From the NCBI RefSeq assembly GCF_008831285.2, contig NC_045145.1, positions 12,958,802-13,022,801 on the forward strand: DNA of 64,000 bases, read 5' to 3'. The notes below the pieces were generated by a model. The model worked only from the letters and a program-made list of their open reading frames with translations. It made no database searches and was not told where the DNA came from. This document shows, piece after piece, positions 11,909 through 22,496 of this stretch. The translations under genes and the position numbers were made by a program. The stretch comes from Nymphaea colorata. Lineage: Eukaryota > Streptophyta > Magnoliopsida > Nymphaeales > Nymphaeaceae. Numbering within the stretch: the stretch's first letter is position 1; each line of letters starts with the position of its first letter.

Positions 11909-12370
11909 TAGGGGTGAACACGAGCTTAGTCGATCTGCCAGCTTGAGCTTGGCTCGACTAATGAAACCTTGTGCTCGCACAATAGAAGCAGCTCGAGCAT
12001 GATTCTTCAGGCGTGTGTTGAACTCGAACTCGACTCAATTAAGGCTTGACAAGCTCGTTTGAATATATGGACTACTACTTTGCCATAAATCAAGCTCTAC
12101 TCGATTAAGGTTCGACAAACTTGAATGAGCTTTTGTAAAAACTTACGTAAATAATTAATGTCAATATACCGGTTTTTAATTTTAAAAATGATTCAGATAT
12201 TTTAAAAACTGCTACACATAATTTTTGAGCCGAGTCAAACTTTAACAGTTCAAGTTCAACTCAATAATTTGAATGAGTCGACTCATGAACTCGAGCTCGA
12301 CTTGTTAAGCAAATCACTCGGTTCATGAGCCGAGTTTTAACGAGTTGAGCTCAAGCATTGTTCATCCCTA
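11909..12370. mobile_element. hAT-type MITE with perfect 8-bp TSD
   Basis: The left end is TAGGGGTGAACACGAGC and the right end in reverse is TAGGGATGAACAATGC. The flanking 8-mers are identical: TTGGGCTC at 11901-11908 and TTGGGCTC at 12371-12378. The interior shows the same GAGCTCGACTC-rich composition as the element at 1681-2175. No coding capacity. The 8-bp TSD and TAGGG ends place it in the hAT superfamily. Confidence 0.88.
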
Positions 12371-12378
12371 TTGGGCTC

Positions 12379-13393
12379 CCATTCCATTTCATTAAAACAA
12401 ATAACAGGGAAGAAAAAAAAAGAACATGTCATGTTTGAGCCAAATAGATGGAACAACATTACTATTTCTTTTAGTTGACTTAGTGAGAAGAAAAAAAAGG
12501 TTGATTCTAATAAACTGTTAAGTTTTAAACCTCAATGACGAATTTCAGATACTTGAATAAATTAATTTCCAGACGCATTTGAGCATGTATATATAAAAAA
12601 AACTATTAGCTGGGGATGGATTTACTAATTGGCTTCTAATTCATGGATGTATTTTGAAAAGAGAAAACAAAAGTAAAAAAATATAAATACTATATAATAT
12701 TATAAAAATATGCAAAAGTAGAAAATTAAGAAAAAAAAATTTTGGCAACTTTTAAAAATTACTAAAAATATTAACAGTGTGTGACGTGTGGGGCCCCATA
12801 CTTGCAGACATTTAAATTTTAGGTATCCTTACTGAATCATGCTTTATCATTTTTTTAATCTGTCAATACAACGAACATATGCAATATATTTCATTTGGAT
12901 GAGCCTATTATTACTACAAAGGAAGTTTTTATATGGATATAACTTTATACTAGAAACAAGGGGATTCGACCTGCAGACCACCTCCCCGGTGAGAGGTTCG
13001 GTGCCCACGTCAACTTCAGTTTGGAGAGTATCTAAAGAGGGGCATTGTTTTCCTTTGCCTATCAAACGCGAGATCAAAAAATGTTACCGTTGAAGGGGTT
13101 TCCAGAAATATGGGGACGGGCTTTTCGGGATCGAAAAATAGCCCCTTAGGTTAGACGCCTCTTGCAAGAGAAAGAGACGGCCTCTGCCTCCTCCGCCTGC
13201 TCTTGCGGCCTCTACCTCCTCCGCCTGCTCATGCTCCGGCCTCTTCCTCCTCCTGCTGCTTCGCTTGGCTTCGCCCCCCATGGTTCATTCGGGTATTCAA
13301 CGTCCGTCTCTCTCTCTCAAGCCAAGAAATTTGCTTTCCCTAATATTCAAACCCAGATGAACTTCTAAACTCCATCCCACACACTTTCCCTTT
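12379..13393. other. intergenic, no gene recognised
   Basis: AT-rich up to about 12950, then CT-rich. Open frames at 12839-13093 (both strands) and 13084-13368 have low-complexity Ser/Leu/Arg composition and no domain. Confidence 0.55.
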
Positions 13394-13530
13394 CCTCTCG
13401 ATGAAACGTCTCAGCCGCAGGCTCTTCCCCTGCGTCTCCCCTCTTCTTCTTCAACTTTTTCCCCTATCCTCTCGGTGAAACATCTCAGCCGCAGGCTCTT
13501 CCCCTGCGTCTCCCCTGTTCTTCTGCAACT
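13394..13530. repeat. two-copy tandem repeat, 74-bp period
   Basis: CCTCTCGATGAAACGTCTC at 13394 recurs as CCTCTCGGTGAAACATCTC at 13468, followed in both copies by the same AGCCGCAGGCTCTTCCCCTG segment. A GC/CT-rich tandem duplication. Confidence 0.75.
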
Positions 13531-13582
13531 GCCATGCAACCCGTCTCCCTCCGAGCTCCCGCTCTTCTTCAAGGTATGCACT

Positions 13583-13725
13583 AAGCCTTCTTTCTCCACT
13601 CCCTCTCCCTTTGTATCGCTCAATCCAGGTTCTGAGTAGGCCATGGCCGAGACAAAAGGCCTTTCTCTGCTTAGATACTCATTCTTTGTCTCTGATTTAC
13701 AGCCCTGACCTGCGGAAAGAAGGTG
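13583..13725. repeat. duplicated block 1 (matches 22497-22628)
   Basis: CTTTCTCCACTCCCTCTCCC through GCCATGGCCGAGACAAAA and CAGCCCTGACCTGC is repeated at 22497-22628 with a few substitutions. It is the first of five blocks shared by the two regions. Confidence 0.85.
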
Positions 13726-14792
13726 GTCCAGCCCTAATCGCTGGTGGGCGTTCTCATATGAGGTCGTTTCTGAAACATCTATGTTAACCGGTTCTCTCTC
13801 TCTCTGGCTAAGGCTCTGGGTCTGCCATGGCCGATGCAGCTCTTGTATGTTATCTTTTCCTGTCTCTCTCACTGATTTGTTGTCTTAGTTGTGCTAGTCC
13901 TCAAGTTGTTTGATGAAATTTTTGTGTGTATGTATACCTTTGAAGCACTTTTTTTTGTATTTCATTCACATTGGAGTACGTTAAGTCTGTCATTAGCTTT
14001 CATAAGTAATTCTTAGGCAATTTAATTCTTTAACTTCCCTTTTTTCATGTTATTCTTTGAGGCGTCTGAGGAGAAGCAGAATTATTTAAATCAGTATTGA
14101 TTTTTTTCTTGTAGTTGTCAAAGTGAGTGAACATATATGTGTGTAATCATCATGTGATCATCGATTGCTTTCCAATCCAGTTATGATATTTGTATTTCTG
14201 TATGCATTCATTCATATGGGTTCTTCTGCATTGGAATGCCAAGGGATTGGTTAAACGAGTCTTGGTCCGTGGCATAAGTAAATGAAAATGGTTACTGTGG
14301 TGGACATGATTTTCATATGTTGCTATGAAACACTGAATATCTTTTACTGTAGATGACATCTACTATGTTAGGAAGTCAGCAATATGTATTTTTTTTGCTT
14401 TGTGTAATCTCTTATTTTTTATTTTTCTTATCTTTGTGATCTTTTATTTTATTTTATTTTCTTTATCTGCTCTACCAGCTGAATATCGTAGCTGTAGAGA
14501 GCCGATGACTCTGCAAGGGCTATGTTTCAAGCTGTTGGAGATCCCAACAGCTCATGTTGTTTTCTGTTTGTTGGTCGATCAAGTTCTTGCTGCTGCTGAT
14601 TAGCTTGAGAGGATTGAGCTGTCATGTTTTTCATTTCTAGTGTGTTATATCTCTTCAATAATCTGAGTTAATTTATTCTATATGAAATGGAAGGCAAAGA
14701 GTACCTTTCCCTCTGACCATTCCTCAAAGTTACATCCTTTCATCTTGTCAACCTTCAACTTTTGCCTCGACTTTGAAAGTGGTGTTTAAGTT
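13726..14792. other. unassigned sequence between duplicated blocks
   Basis: T-rich, intron-like. A 67-residue frame at 14400-14603 has a plausible splice acceptor at its CTACCAG but no domain. No gene can be supported. Confidence 0.45.
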
Positions 14793-14926
14793 GGGTAGCG
14801 GAGTTGGAATTAACCTTTTCTCGTAGTCATTTTTTTCCCTTTTTCTCAAGGAACCCTTACAATAGGAGAAGTCTAAGGAATTCATCTTGTTATGAACCCT
14901 TCCATCACAAAGCCCTATATTTACAG
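14793..14926. repeat. duplicated block 2 (matches 22624-22742)
   Basis: GGTAGCGGAGTTGGAATTAA through CCCTATATTTACAG is present in both places in the same orientation. Confidence 0.85.
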
Positions 14927-15159
14927 GGTGAGTTCAAGGGGAATGATTTCTTGTGATGTTTAGTTTGCAAAAACCATCCTAGTCATTTTTCTTCTTCCAA
15001 CCATAGGTCACTTGGTTTTATAAACGTACTCTTCCCGAAGGAAAAGGGAAAACAATCTAGGTAATATATCACTTGACGTCAAGAAGTTTTAATAAACCAA
15101 CTATTTTTGAAAAGGAATTTTGCTGCACTACGATGTACCTTCGATTTGTCTTAGGTATT
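14927..15159. other. unassigned sequence in the mosaic region
   Basis: No gene or repeat recognised between duplicated blocks 2 and 3. Confidence 0.4.
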
Positions 15160-15490
15160 CCTTTGAGGGTCAAGGAGGAAGTTTCAAGCCCTTGCTATCA
15201 GTCAATTGAAGGAGAAGACTAGAAAGATTCTTTGTGTGAGCTATGAAGATGGGTTCAGTGATGTCGAGGAGCTCAAGGATTAGGAAATGTTATTCGCCTT
15301 TGCAATCAAACATATGCAAGAATCAAACATGAAAGTGCGAAGAGGTGGAAGCCCAAGTGTTCTTTGAAACTTTGGCAAGTGGCAAAATGAGTGTTGAGAG
15401 ATGGGCTCAGGGCGAGTGTAGTTGTTCCTCTGGGTTAGTAATCGAGAGTACTGGGTATGCATAAAGGTGATTTATGTGTATTCCACGAAG
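15160..15490. repeat. duplicated block 3 (inverted match to 22748-23079)
   Basis: CCTTTGAGGGTCAAGGAGGA through GTGTATTCCACGAAG is the reverse complement of 22748-23079. Both copies keep the same open frame over about 60 codons, but it matches no protein I recognise. The orientation differs from the neighbouring blocks, so an inversion happened in one copy. Confidence 0.85.
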
Positions 15491-15624
15491 ATAACAACTT
15501 ATGAACATTTTGTCTCGTCGAAACTCATAAGTTGAAGTGGGTATGGCACGTGACAAAGCTACACAAAACCATCATCAAAGAGATGGCGTTCTGTAGTAGC
15601 CTTTGGGGTGGTGAGGTATTTCCC

Positions 15625-15745
15625 TCAAAGGTGAAGGTCGGCCTAAAAAAAAAAATCGAAATGACAAAGAAGCCAAGCAAAAAAAAAGCAAGAAAAAACA
15701 AAAGATAATCAATGACAAAAGAAAGCAAGAAAGAAAAAGTGTCTG
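15625..15745. repeat. duplicated block 4 (matches 23105-23240)
   Basis: A-rich block with AATCGAAATGACAAAGAAGC and AATGACAAAAGAAAGCAAG in both copies, same orientation. Confidence 0.8.
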
Positions 15746-16569
15746 CCAAGGGATGAATGACATGAAAGGTGAAGTCTCTAGCATTGATTGCAGATCCTTT
15801 GTGGATGAATGATTCGAGGTTAATATCTACTCCTTTTCTTTGGTTTCCTATGAAGCGGAGAACAATTTCTTTATGCTCACACCTTGAAAATGGAAAGAAA
15901 TTCCTTTGTGAGATTTGATAGCATCGGTGCGATTCCGAATCCTAATACTTCATCGAATGCTTCAGGTAAAAGAAGGTTGCGTCTTTTCCACACAACATGC
16001 ACTAAAAGCTTAGGGGCAAAAATTTGAAAATAACAAGCCATTTCAAAGTTCAATTCTTTGCAAAGAAAACTTGACGTCTTTTGCTATATTCCTGATTGGT
16101 GAGTATACGAGGGAATACTAATTCTCTTTAGATCATTTTAGTTGAGGTTTGGTCTTATTGTTGAGTGTCAACCTGGTTTAGAGTCTTTAGACTTTGAGAC
16201 CCATGTTCATTATTTTATTTATGGCCATGCTTATTTTGAGTCAGTTTTATGTAGTGCGTAAGTTGACTAGAGTACTTTTTGTGTATAGTCTAGCATGGTA
16301 GGGACATGGGTTAAAGTAGTGTTGTGGTTCCATGCTTGTTTGAATCTTAATTATAGTAGTTCTAGTTTGATTGTTAACTGTCGTGTTCTTTTCATTGAGC
16401 ATTTGATTCTGTTTAAAACCATGTATCTGAGTTGCACATGTCCTAACCGATGTATGGTTGAAGAACTGTGAATGTTGGAGTTGTTAAACCTTGGTATTGA
16501 TTTCATGTGTTTGTTGGTCTTCACTAGGATTGTCAGAAATTAGAGCATATGCTTTTTGATTGTTTTTCT
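15746..16569. other. unassigned sequence between duplicated blocks
   Basis: AT-rich with no supported gene. It has no counterpart in the second copy, so it is either an insertion here or a deletion there. Confidence 0.45.
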
Positions 16570-17170
16570 AAAATTTTCATCACTTATTCACTGAACTTCT
16601 GTATATTTTTATGTTCTTAAGGTGCTGCTGGTTGTGATAGTTTGGTTTTTAGTTTAAGATGGTTCAGATTTTTTAGTGATCTGTATACTTTGCCAAGTTG
16701 AATTATCTAATAGTTCTTTTGATCAGTTGGGTTTCAAATTTTATAGAAGGTTAGTTTCTATACATTTGTTTTTCATGTTATTTCTGCCTTTCTGCCTTGT
16801 GTACTTGAGTCTTGCATGTTCATCTTCGTTGCAAGCATAATAGTCATCTTGCATGTTAGTATAGCTTATTGATTTTTCCATGTTTTTTACTGGTTTTTAA
16901 GATATTTATTTCCTACAAATTGTCTTCAAGAACTACTATTCTGTTTCCAGTGGAAATGAGGTTATGGTTTCCATAGACATGCCTGACTGGCCCATCAGGA
17001 TGCAGTTAGGGGAAGTTAAATTGATGGGTGCATCAAGAGCAAAATTGTTATATTGAATTTAGGCTTACTTGGCTAATTTTTTACATCATGCAACATCTTT
17101 GGCTCTATACATAATTGTCCTTTGTAATCTCTTCTCTTCTATTCATTGAGTTACTTTGCAGCTAACCGAA
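16570..17170. repeat. duplicated block 5 (matches 23352-23878)
   Basis: Starts ATCACTTATTCACTGAACTT and runs through GACTGGCCCATCAGGATGCA to GAGTTACTTTGCAGCTAAC. The second copy has small deletions. Both copies hold an exon-like stretch after TTTCCAG that could encode about 35 residues (VEMRLLVS, DMSDWPIRMQLGEVKLMG in the 23.6-kb copy) ending in TGA. The copy here has one base fewer near GGTTATGGTTT, which shifts the frame. Confidence 0.85.
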
Positions 17171-20100
17171 TGCAAAGTGCTAACCTTTGTTAATTTTCTT
17201 CACTTACCACAACATATACAAAAACATGTTAGAGTTCAGTTTTGTGATTTCATCCCATGCCCTCATGCAGTCACTGTATATATACAAAGTCATGAAATTT
17301 TCAAGTTTCTCTCATATATCTACCCAGTTACATTGAATGGTTTCTGCTACACTTTTAGTGCTCCTACCAAGTGGACACCTGCAAAATAAATCTCAGGGTC
17401 CTAGAACCATCCGAATCCTCTTGAAGGCTGCCATTTTCCAATTTACATGTGACTGTGGGCTTATATATTTATTTTCCACAATGATTAGTAGTCTAGAAGA
17501 GTTGCACAATTTGACAAATTGACTTTGTTTGGCCTATTTACCAGGGGAGATGATTGGATCTCCCACTTTCCTCATGATGCACATGCACATTTTTATTTTT
17601 CTACCTTTACAGGCTGTCTATCAAAGGCTGTTGCTTCTTGTGCTTCAACGGTCATATCAACAACTTTTGTAGACGTGAAGAAGATTCATGTATGTTTCCA
17701 CTGGTACGTCTTGTAATTGAATGCTCTAACCCTTGTTCTTGAGGAACTCATGAGTTTGCAGGCGTGTGACACCTGGTATGGAGGTTTTCTTTCCTAGTTA
17801 TCTTAGTTCCTTAAGTAAATTGTACATTTTCTATTGAAACATGATGCTTATTTGTGCTTCTTGATCTTGAGATTGATAGCAGTTATTTCTTATTTTTCTG
17901 TCCTAGTTTAGGTTTATTTAACTGTTATTTGTGTGCCTTGTAACTGTATTGAGATTATATCTAAAAAGGATTGCTATGTTATGTTGAAGTTGTTTCAGTT
18001 TTGCCAGCTTAGTTGTGGTCTTGTAGTCCTTGATCGGCTATAGGTTTCTATAGGATTGGCATTCACTTGCAGTCATTTTATTGCAACATGGTAGCTACCT
18101 TCCATAATTGCTACCTTCCATGTTTATGGTTATCACAGGAAATGTAGGCTGAAAGTTCAGGAAAAACATCTGAAAATTGCAGAAAGTACGACATGACAGA
18201 AATTAATAGTGAAAGGACATACTTATATGATCTGATGGCACACCTATCAGATAAAAATTGTTAGTGGAATAAACATTGTTAGTCGAATAGATGCTTTAGT
18301 TAGACATTGTACATGTCCACCATAGGTCAAGGTCATTGGGTTGATTTGTTTTCAGGAGGATCACATTCTGGTGTAGATAGAGCATTTTAGTTTTGTTGAG
18401 TTGACACATTGTTGGTTTGATTTTATGGTAGTTCAATTTTTTTCTTTTACTGTCTGCTTTAGTGGTTTTCCAGCATAATGCTTGTCATGTTTGTTTTTCA
18501 CTTTCATTGTGAAATGGGTTTGTTTAGGAGCTTTGTTGACTCAGTTGTTTGGTTTTCATTTTTCAATGTATTTACTCGATTCTTTTGATAAATGAAATCT
18601 GATCAAGGTCATGGGTATGTTGGTTGTGTCGCATTATGATATAGTCTTTGAATTACATATTATACATTGACAGTATCATCGCATCTAAGGGGTCTGCGAG
18701 TTGAAGGCATGCTGTTTTGTTTAATAACGCATATCTATTTTCATTAGTTTTAGGTTTCTGGAGGTAGGAACTGGAACTACTGATGGTGGAGTACATTAAG
18801 AGTTGAAGGTGGTTCAAGGTGGTGTCTCTCTCTCTCTCTCTCTCTCTCTGGTTCTCTCGTACGATACACATCCATGGTTTAGGATGTAGGGAAACCGTAG
18901 TGTCATGTTATATTTTCCCAACCCAGCAAGAAATCTGTTGTTTATGGGATCTTTTTTCTTCACATTTTTATCTTAGCAAGGTTTTGGTTAGCCTTATGAG
19001 CTTTATGTTTGGAATAGTGCTTCATTATGTTAATATTTATTTATTAAACTCTGTTTTCTGCTACTGGGTGCGTGGAGTTGGAATTTTTGATATTTACCTG
19101 ATTTTTCCGTAATTTCAGCTTTCTAAAGCTTATTTTGTCTAGTTCAACTCTCTCTCTTGGTTTGTATAAATCATGTGTTGGTCTAGGAATGAGCTTTAGG
19201 GTAGGTAACATTGTGGGTGCATAGGTTCTTCTTGAAGTGCATGCGAGGGGTGGAGACCTCTGAAATAAGAAGCTCGAGAAGCCGTCTTTTCAGCCCCTTG
19301 AGCATGTAAAAGGTGATGAAGCCCATGTTAGACCTCGTAAGGAGTATTTTGTGCTTGAAGAAATCCTAGGATAAAATTGAAGTTTAGTTGGATGAAATTT
19401 TCATGCACCGAAGGATGTGTGTGTTCGTTTTGTTTGATCACGGTACATTCTTGCATACGATGCACTGGTGCCATTATGAAGGACAAGCTCAGGAGGCACA
19501 AGGGTTTGAGAAATGATGGAAGGCACAAGGATTTGATAATGAGAGGCCTAACAAGTGGGTATGGTAAAATTCTCACACTTGGTCCCTTTTGTTGGCAAGT
19601 TTTATGAGATGTGAACACTCTCTAGAGAAGTCTGAGTTTTATGAGATGCTTCATGAACTGTTTTACCATTTTTTACCCTAATTAGAGCCTGAATGACAAA
19701 AACATTGTAGAACCAAGCCATTGACTAGCCCCTTGATCATGTGAGAGGCGAAGAAGACCATGTTAGGCCTCTTAGGGAGTATTTTGAACCCCTGCAGTTG
19801 GATGAAAGATTCATGCAGTGAAGGAGGTGTGATGCATTGGAAGGCAGCCGCCGTGGAGATGTTGTCGACCCCATAAGTCTTCACGCTCCATAGATACCCT
19901 TGAAGAATTTAGGGTTGCACAAAAACCTAAAGAGGCTTCCCTCTCAGTTACTCTTTTCCTGGCCTAGTTGGGAGGGTTTTTGGTTTTAAGTGAACCAGTG
20001 CTAACAATGGTAGGCACTCGTACAGCTTGGAGGACATGACGAAACTCACCTTGGAGGACACGTTGAAACTGGTAGAGATTGATGTGCAGATGATGCAACT

Positions 20101-20443
20101 GAAAAAAATTGTGCAGAAATTGGTAGGCGTGGATAAAAAAAAATATATTTGCAGATGTCTAGCAGCAGTCTGCAGGTTGACTGGTATGTCGTGACAGGGT
20201 ACTCCTCTCACCTCCAATCCTCCACATAACCCAGGTATGAATTCATCCGACCTCCCAAAATTTTACCTCTCGGCATAGAGTTTAGTTGTGGGAGTCGTTT
20301 CATAGAACCGGGTTGGGGAGGCATCTGGGTTCTTCTCCGAGTTATCGGCTTCAAGAACCGGGTCGGGGAGCAACTCGATTTCAAGAACCAAGTTGGGGAG
20401 ACATCTTAGTTCGAGTTGATGAGCCTCTCGATTTCAAGAACCA
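17171..20443. other. long unassigned region
   Basis: Intron-like T-rich DNA with several small exon-like open stretches flanked by AG and GT (for example at about 17611-17690), none recognisable. A CT microsatellite lies at 18823-18849. Two similar segments at about 19310-19440 and 19740-19830 share CCATGTTAG, CTC..AGGAGTATTTTG and GTTGGATGAAA words and look like copies of an unclassified repeat. From 20280 to 20440 there is a GGTCGGGGAG / TTTCAAGAACC repeat. Confidence 0.4.
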
Positions 20444-20660
20444 TGTTAGAGATTGTTAGAGGCTAGGGTTCGGATCAGGAATCGGGTCTACTAGACTGAT
20501 CCAAGAAGATCACTATAAATAAGGGAATTGTGGGGGTCATTAGGGTTTTTGATGAACTAGGGATTTTCCTCTGGTGAGGGTTGCTCTAACAGGGTTAGGG
20601 CAATGTGTGTGGGTAAGTGTTTTCTTGTAGCAGGTGGATGTTAGCAGGCGGTGGCTTACA
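20444..20660 (+). repeat. putative LTR of a truncated LTR element
   Basis: A segment starting TGTTAGAG and ending in TTACA lies directly before a tRNA-Met-type primer-binding site. It contains a TATA-like CTATAAATAAGG at about 20513. The left boundary is inferred from the TG start only and no second LTR is found. Confidence 0.45.
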
Positions 20661-20661
20661 A

Positions 20662-20677
20662 TGGTGTATCAGAGCCG
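20662..20677 (+). other. primer-binding-site-like sequence (tRNA-Met)
   Basis: TGGTGTATCAGAGCCG resembles the plant LTR-element PBS TGGTATCAGAGCC with two extra bases. It sits one base after the inferred LTR end. Confidence 0.55.
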
Positions 20678-20689
20678 GTCGTCTTCCTC

Positions 20690-21206
20690 ACCAAACCAAA
20701 CCACCTCTTCACATTGTCATTGTTTGCTGATGAGGACGAGGATCGAGGACGGCAGTCCTGAGAATCAGCAAAAGGCTTTCAAAGACCTGCTGGAACAATT
20801 GCTTAACAACTTAGATGGTAAGGTGATCAGAACTGAGAGCATTCTAGAGTTGTCATACAAGGATGGAGAACAAATAGCAAAGGTAGTGTCCGGCTCTCAA
20901 GACGAAGAGACGGTTAAGGTTTGTCATCAACTCGATAATTTCCAGAGATTGCAGGAAGTGAAGAGAACCTACAAGAAAATGGCCATAAAATCGTCAACGC
21001 TGATGAAAAAGGAACAGGCCAGATTTTATGAAATCTTGGATGTTCTTTCATACTTCATGCCCATTCAAGTTGGAAAAAGAAATAGTTGGAATTGGGAAGC
21101 ACCATTTAGGCCATGGGGGCACATTCGTTTGATCACCCAGGAAAGGCACCATTGCCCTATCACCAATAGTCAAACAGGAAAGGCACCATTGCCCTATCGC
21201 CAATAG
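20690..21206 (+). CDS. possible gag-like reading frame of the truncated LTR element
   Basis: The open frame runs from about the PBS to TAG at 21204-21206, in all about 190 codons. It encodes a Lys/Glu/Gln-rich, helical-looking segment (for example QQKAFKDLLEQLLNN and RTYKKMAIKSSTLMKKEQAR). It has no zinc knuckle, protease or pol domain. The call as gag-like rests on position after an LTR and PBS, not on a domain. A 37-bp tandem duplication (AGGAAAGGCACCATTGCCC) disturbs its 3' part. It could equally be a non-coding open stretch. Confidence 0.3.
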
Positions 21207-21616
21207 CCAATAGTCAAACGGCAAGGCACACATAATTCTTCTTATGTTTATGTGGAGTTATTAAGTCGCTTTGCTGGAGGCCAGGAGTGCAAAGCAGCCA
21301 TGGAAACCGCCGTGGGGGGGAATGGCATGAATAGTCAGGCGATCAAGGAGGAGACGAGGCTGGCGACTCAAAGCAAGATGCAGGGCCGCGAGGGAACGAA
21401 GATCTCAGGCACCACTATTTGATATTTATAGTTCATTACAAGAGTTTTTCATACACTCCCTTAAAGTAGGCTCACGGCCTAGATCCAAATTGTCTGGTAA
21501 CTAGTAACCTGCCCTTCTATCTTGTCTCCTGTAATATTTCTTTTATGTTTGTTTTTTTTGGGGTGTGTACTAAGTGCTCAGTTACTGTTTATCACTTTAT
21601 TGTTCTTGGGTAATAG
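21207..21616. other. unassigned sequence upstream of the PSD1-like exon
   Basis: No gene recognised. The last part (T-rich, ending in AATAG) has the form of the intron preceding the exon at 21617. Confidence 0.45.
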
Positions 21617-21856
21617 GTTAGTCCTCTTGATGGAATAATATTGAGATTTGGAGAGTTGAAAGAACCTGGAGATATGATTGAGCAAGTGAAGGGATTTTCC
21701 TATTCTGCTTCTTCTCTTGTTGGCACAAATCTTTCCTTTCCTCTTCTGGTTACTGATGATGGATATGGAAAACGGATAGAGTGCTAGTCCAGAAAAAAAT
21801 TCATGGTGGAAAATCTCACTGGCATCACCTAGAGTTCGTGGTCCCGATGTACTGAG
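21617..21856 (+). pseudogene. phosphatidylserine decarboxylase (PSD1-like) exon, frameshifted
   Basis: After the acceptor AATAG, the frame reads VSPLDGIILRFGELK then MIEQVKGFSYSASSLVG, which matches the central region of mitochondrial-type phosphatidylserine decarboxylase (VSPxDG and IEQVKGxSYS are family hallmarks). Near 21785 the frame shifts by one base, and the continuing frame reads ASPEKNSWWKISLASPRVRG up to the donor at 21857 (AG/GTAG). Intact PSD1 makes phosphatidylethanolamine from phosphatidylserine in the mitochondrial inner membrane. The exon here lacks the upstream membrane region and the downstream catalytic region including the self-cleavage site. With the frameshift it is very likely a pseudogene fragment. 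Confidence 0.8.
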
Positions 21857-22434
21857 GTAGTCTTATATTTGTATGTTGTAGTTGCTAGCTACATTTTGCT
21901 AGTAAGAGAATTTATTGGAACTATAGGCACCACACCAAGGTAGTCTTCTTTTTCTTTTTTAAGTATTCTGTACAGCCTGCCACCAACCTGAAAATTGCTG
22001 TTGAGATCGTGGAAGTGGGGGACCATAGCTGAGCCATTTTCCAGCTATAGGTGGGAAATGACCACCAGTTTCTTTTTTTTGGTTCTCTTCTTTCAGGAGA
22101 AAAAAAAAATGGCAGTGGATGTAAGACCTGTTTTCAACTAAACCCAATTTTGCTTCCTTATCCAAACACTACCTCAGAATTAATTTTTTTGTTATAGAGT
22201 AAACAGGACTGTGCTGTGGTTGATGTCCATTTTAAACCTTAAGCTGGTCTATGGTTTTCCCATCATTTTTGGTACTTCATTAATTCAATACATTGGTAAT
22301 TCTTGTTGGTCTTCTGGTTGGTTGATTCATGTGCTACGAGACTGAGTTTTCTTTGGTTCTCTATATGTTGTTTTGACCCCTGTTGCGTTGAATTGGACAT
22401 TATTGATGCAATATTATTTTTGTTTCTTTAACAG
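21857..22434 (+). other. intron of the PSD1-like pseudogene
   Basis: Bounded by GTAG at 21857 and CTTTAACAG at 22434. Phase is kept across it: AG before the intron plus T after it gives Ser, reading DVL-S-PVKGI. No other feature seen inside. Confidence 0.6.
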
Positions 22435-22450
22435 TCCAGTGAAGGGAATA
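22435..22450 (+). pseudogene. truncated next exon of the PSD1-like pseudogene
   Basis: The exon starts in phase and encodes SPVKGI, the conserved start of the next PSD1 segment (SPxKG). Family similarity then stops abruptly. About 45 bp later the duplicated block starting at 22497 begins, so the gene was probably cut by the rearrangement that placed the duplicated blocks here. Confidence 0.6.
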
Positions 22451-22496
22451 TTAGTCTCCTCAGCAGCAAATTGACCATACGCCATTGGGAAAACCT

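Noticed and set aside
12960-13030. Possible tRNA-like TTCGAC/GGTTCG segment
   Set aside because: No cloverleaf can be drawn: acceptor stem and anticodon arm are missing. It resembles common repeat sequence.
13411-13872. 153-codon minus-strand frame
   Set aside because: Lies over CT-rich tandem and duplicated blocks. Arg/Glu-rich low-complexity translation, no domain.
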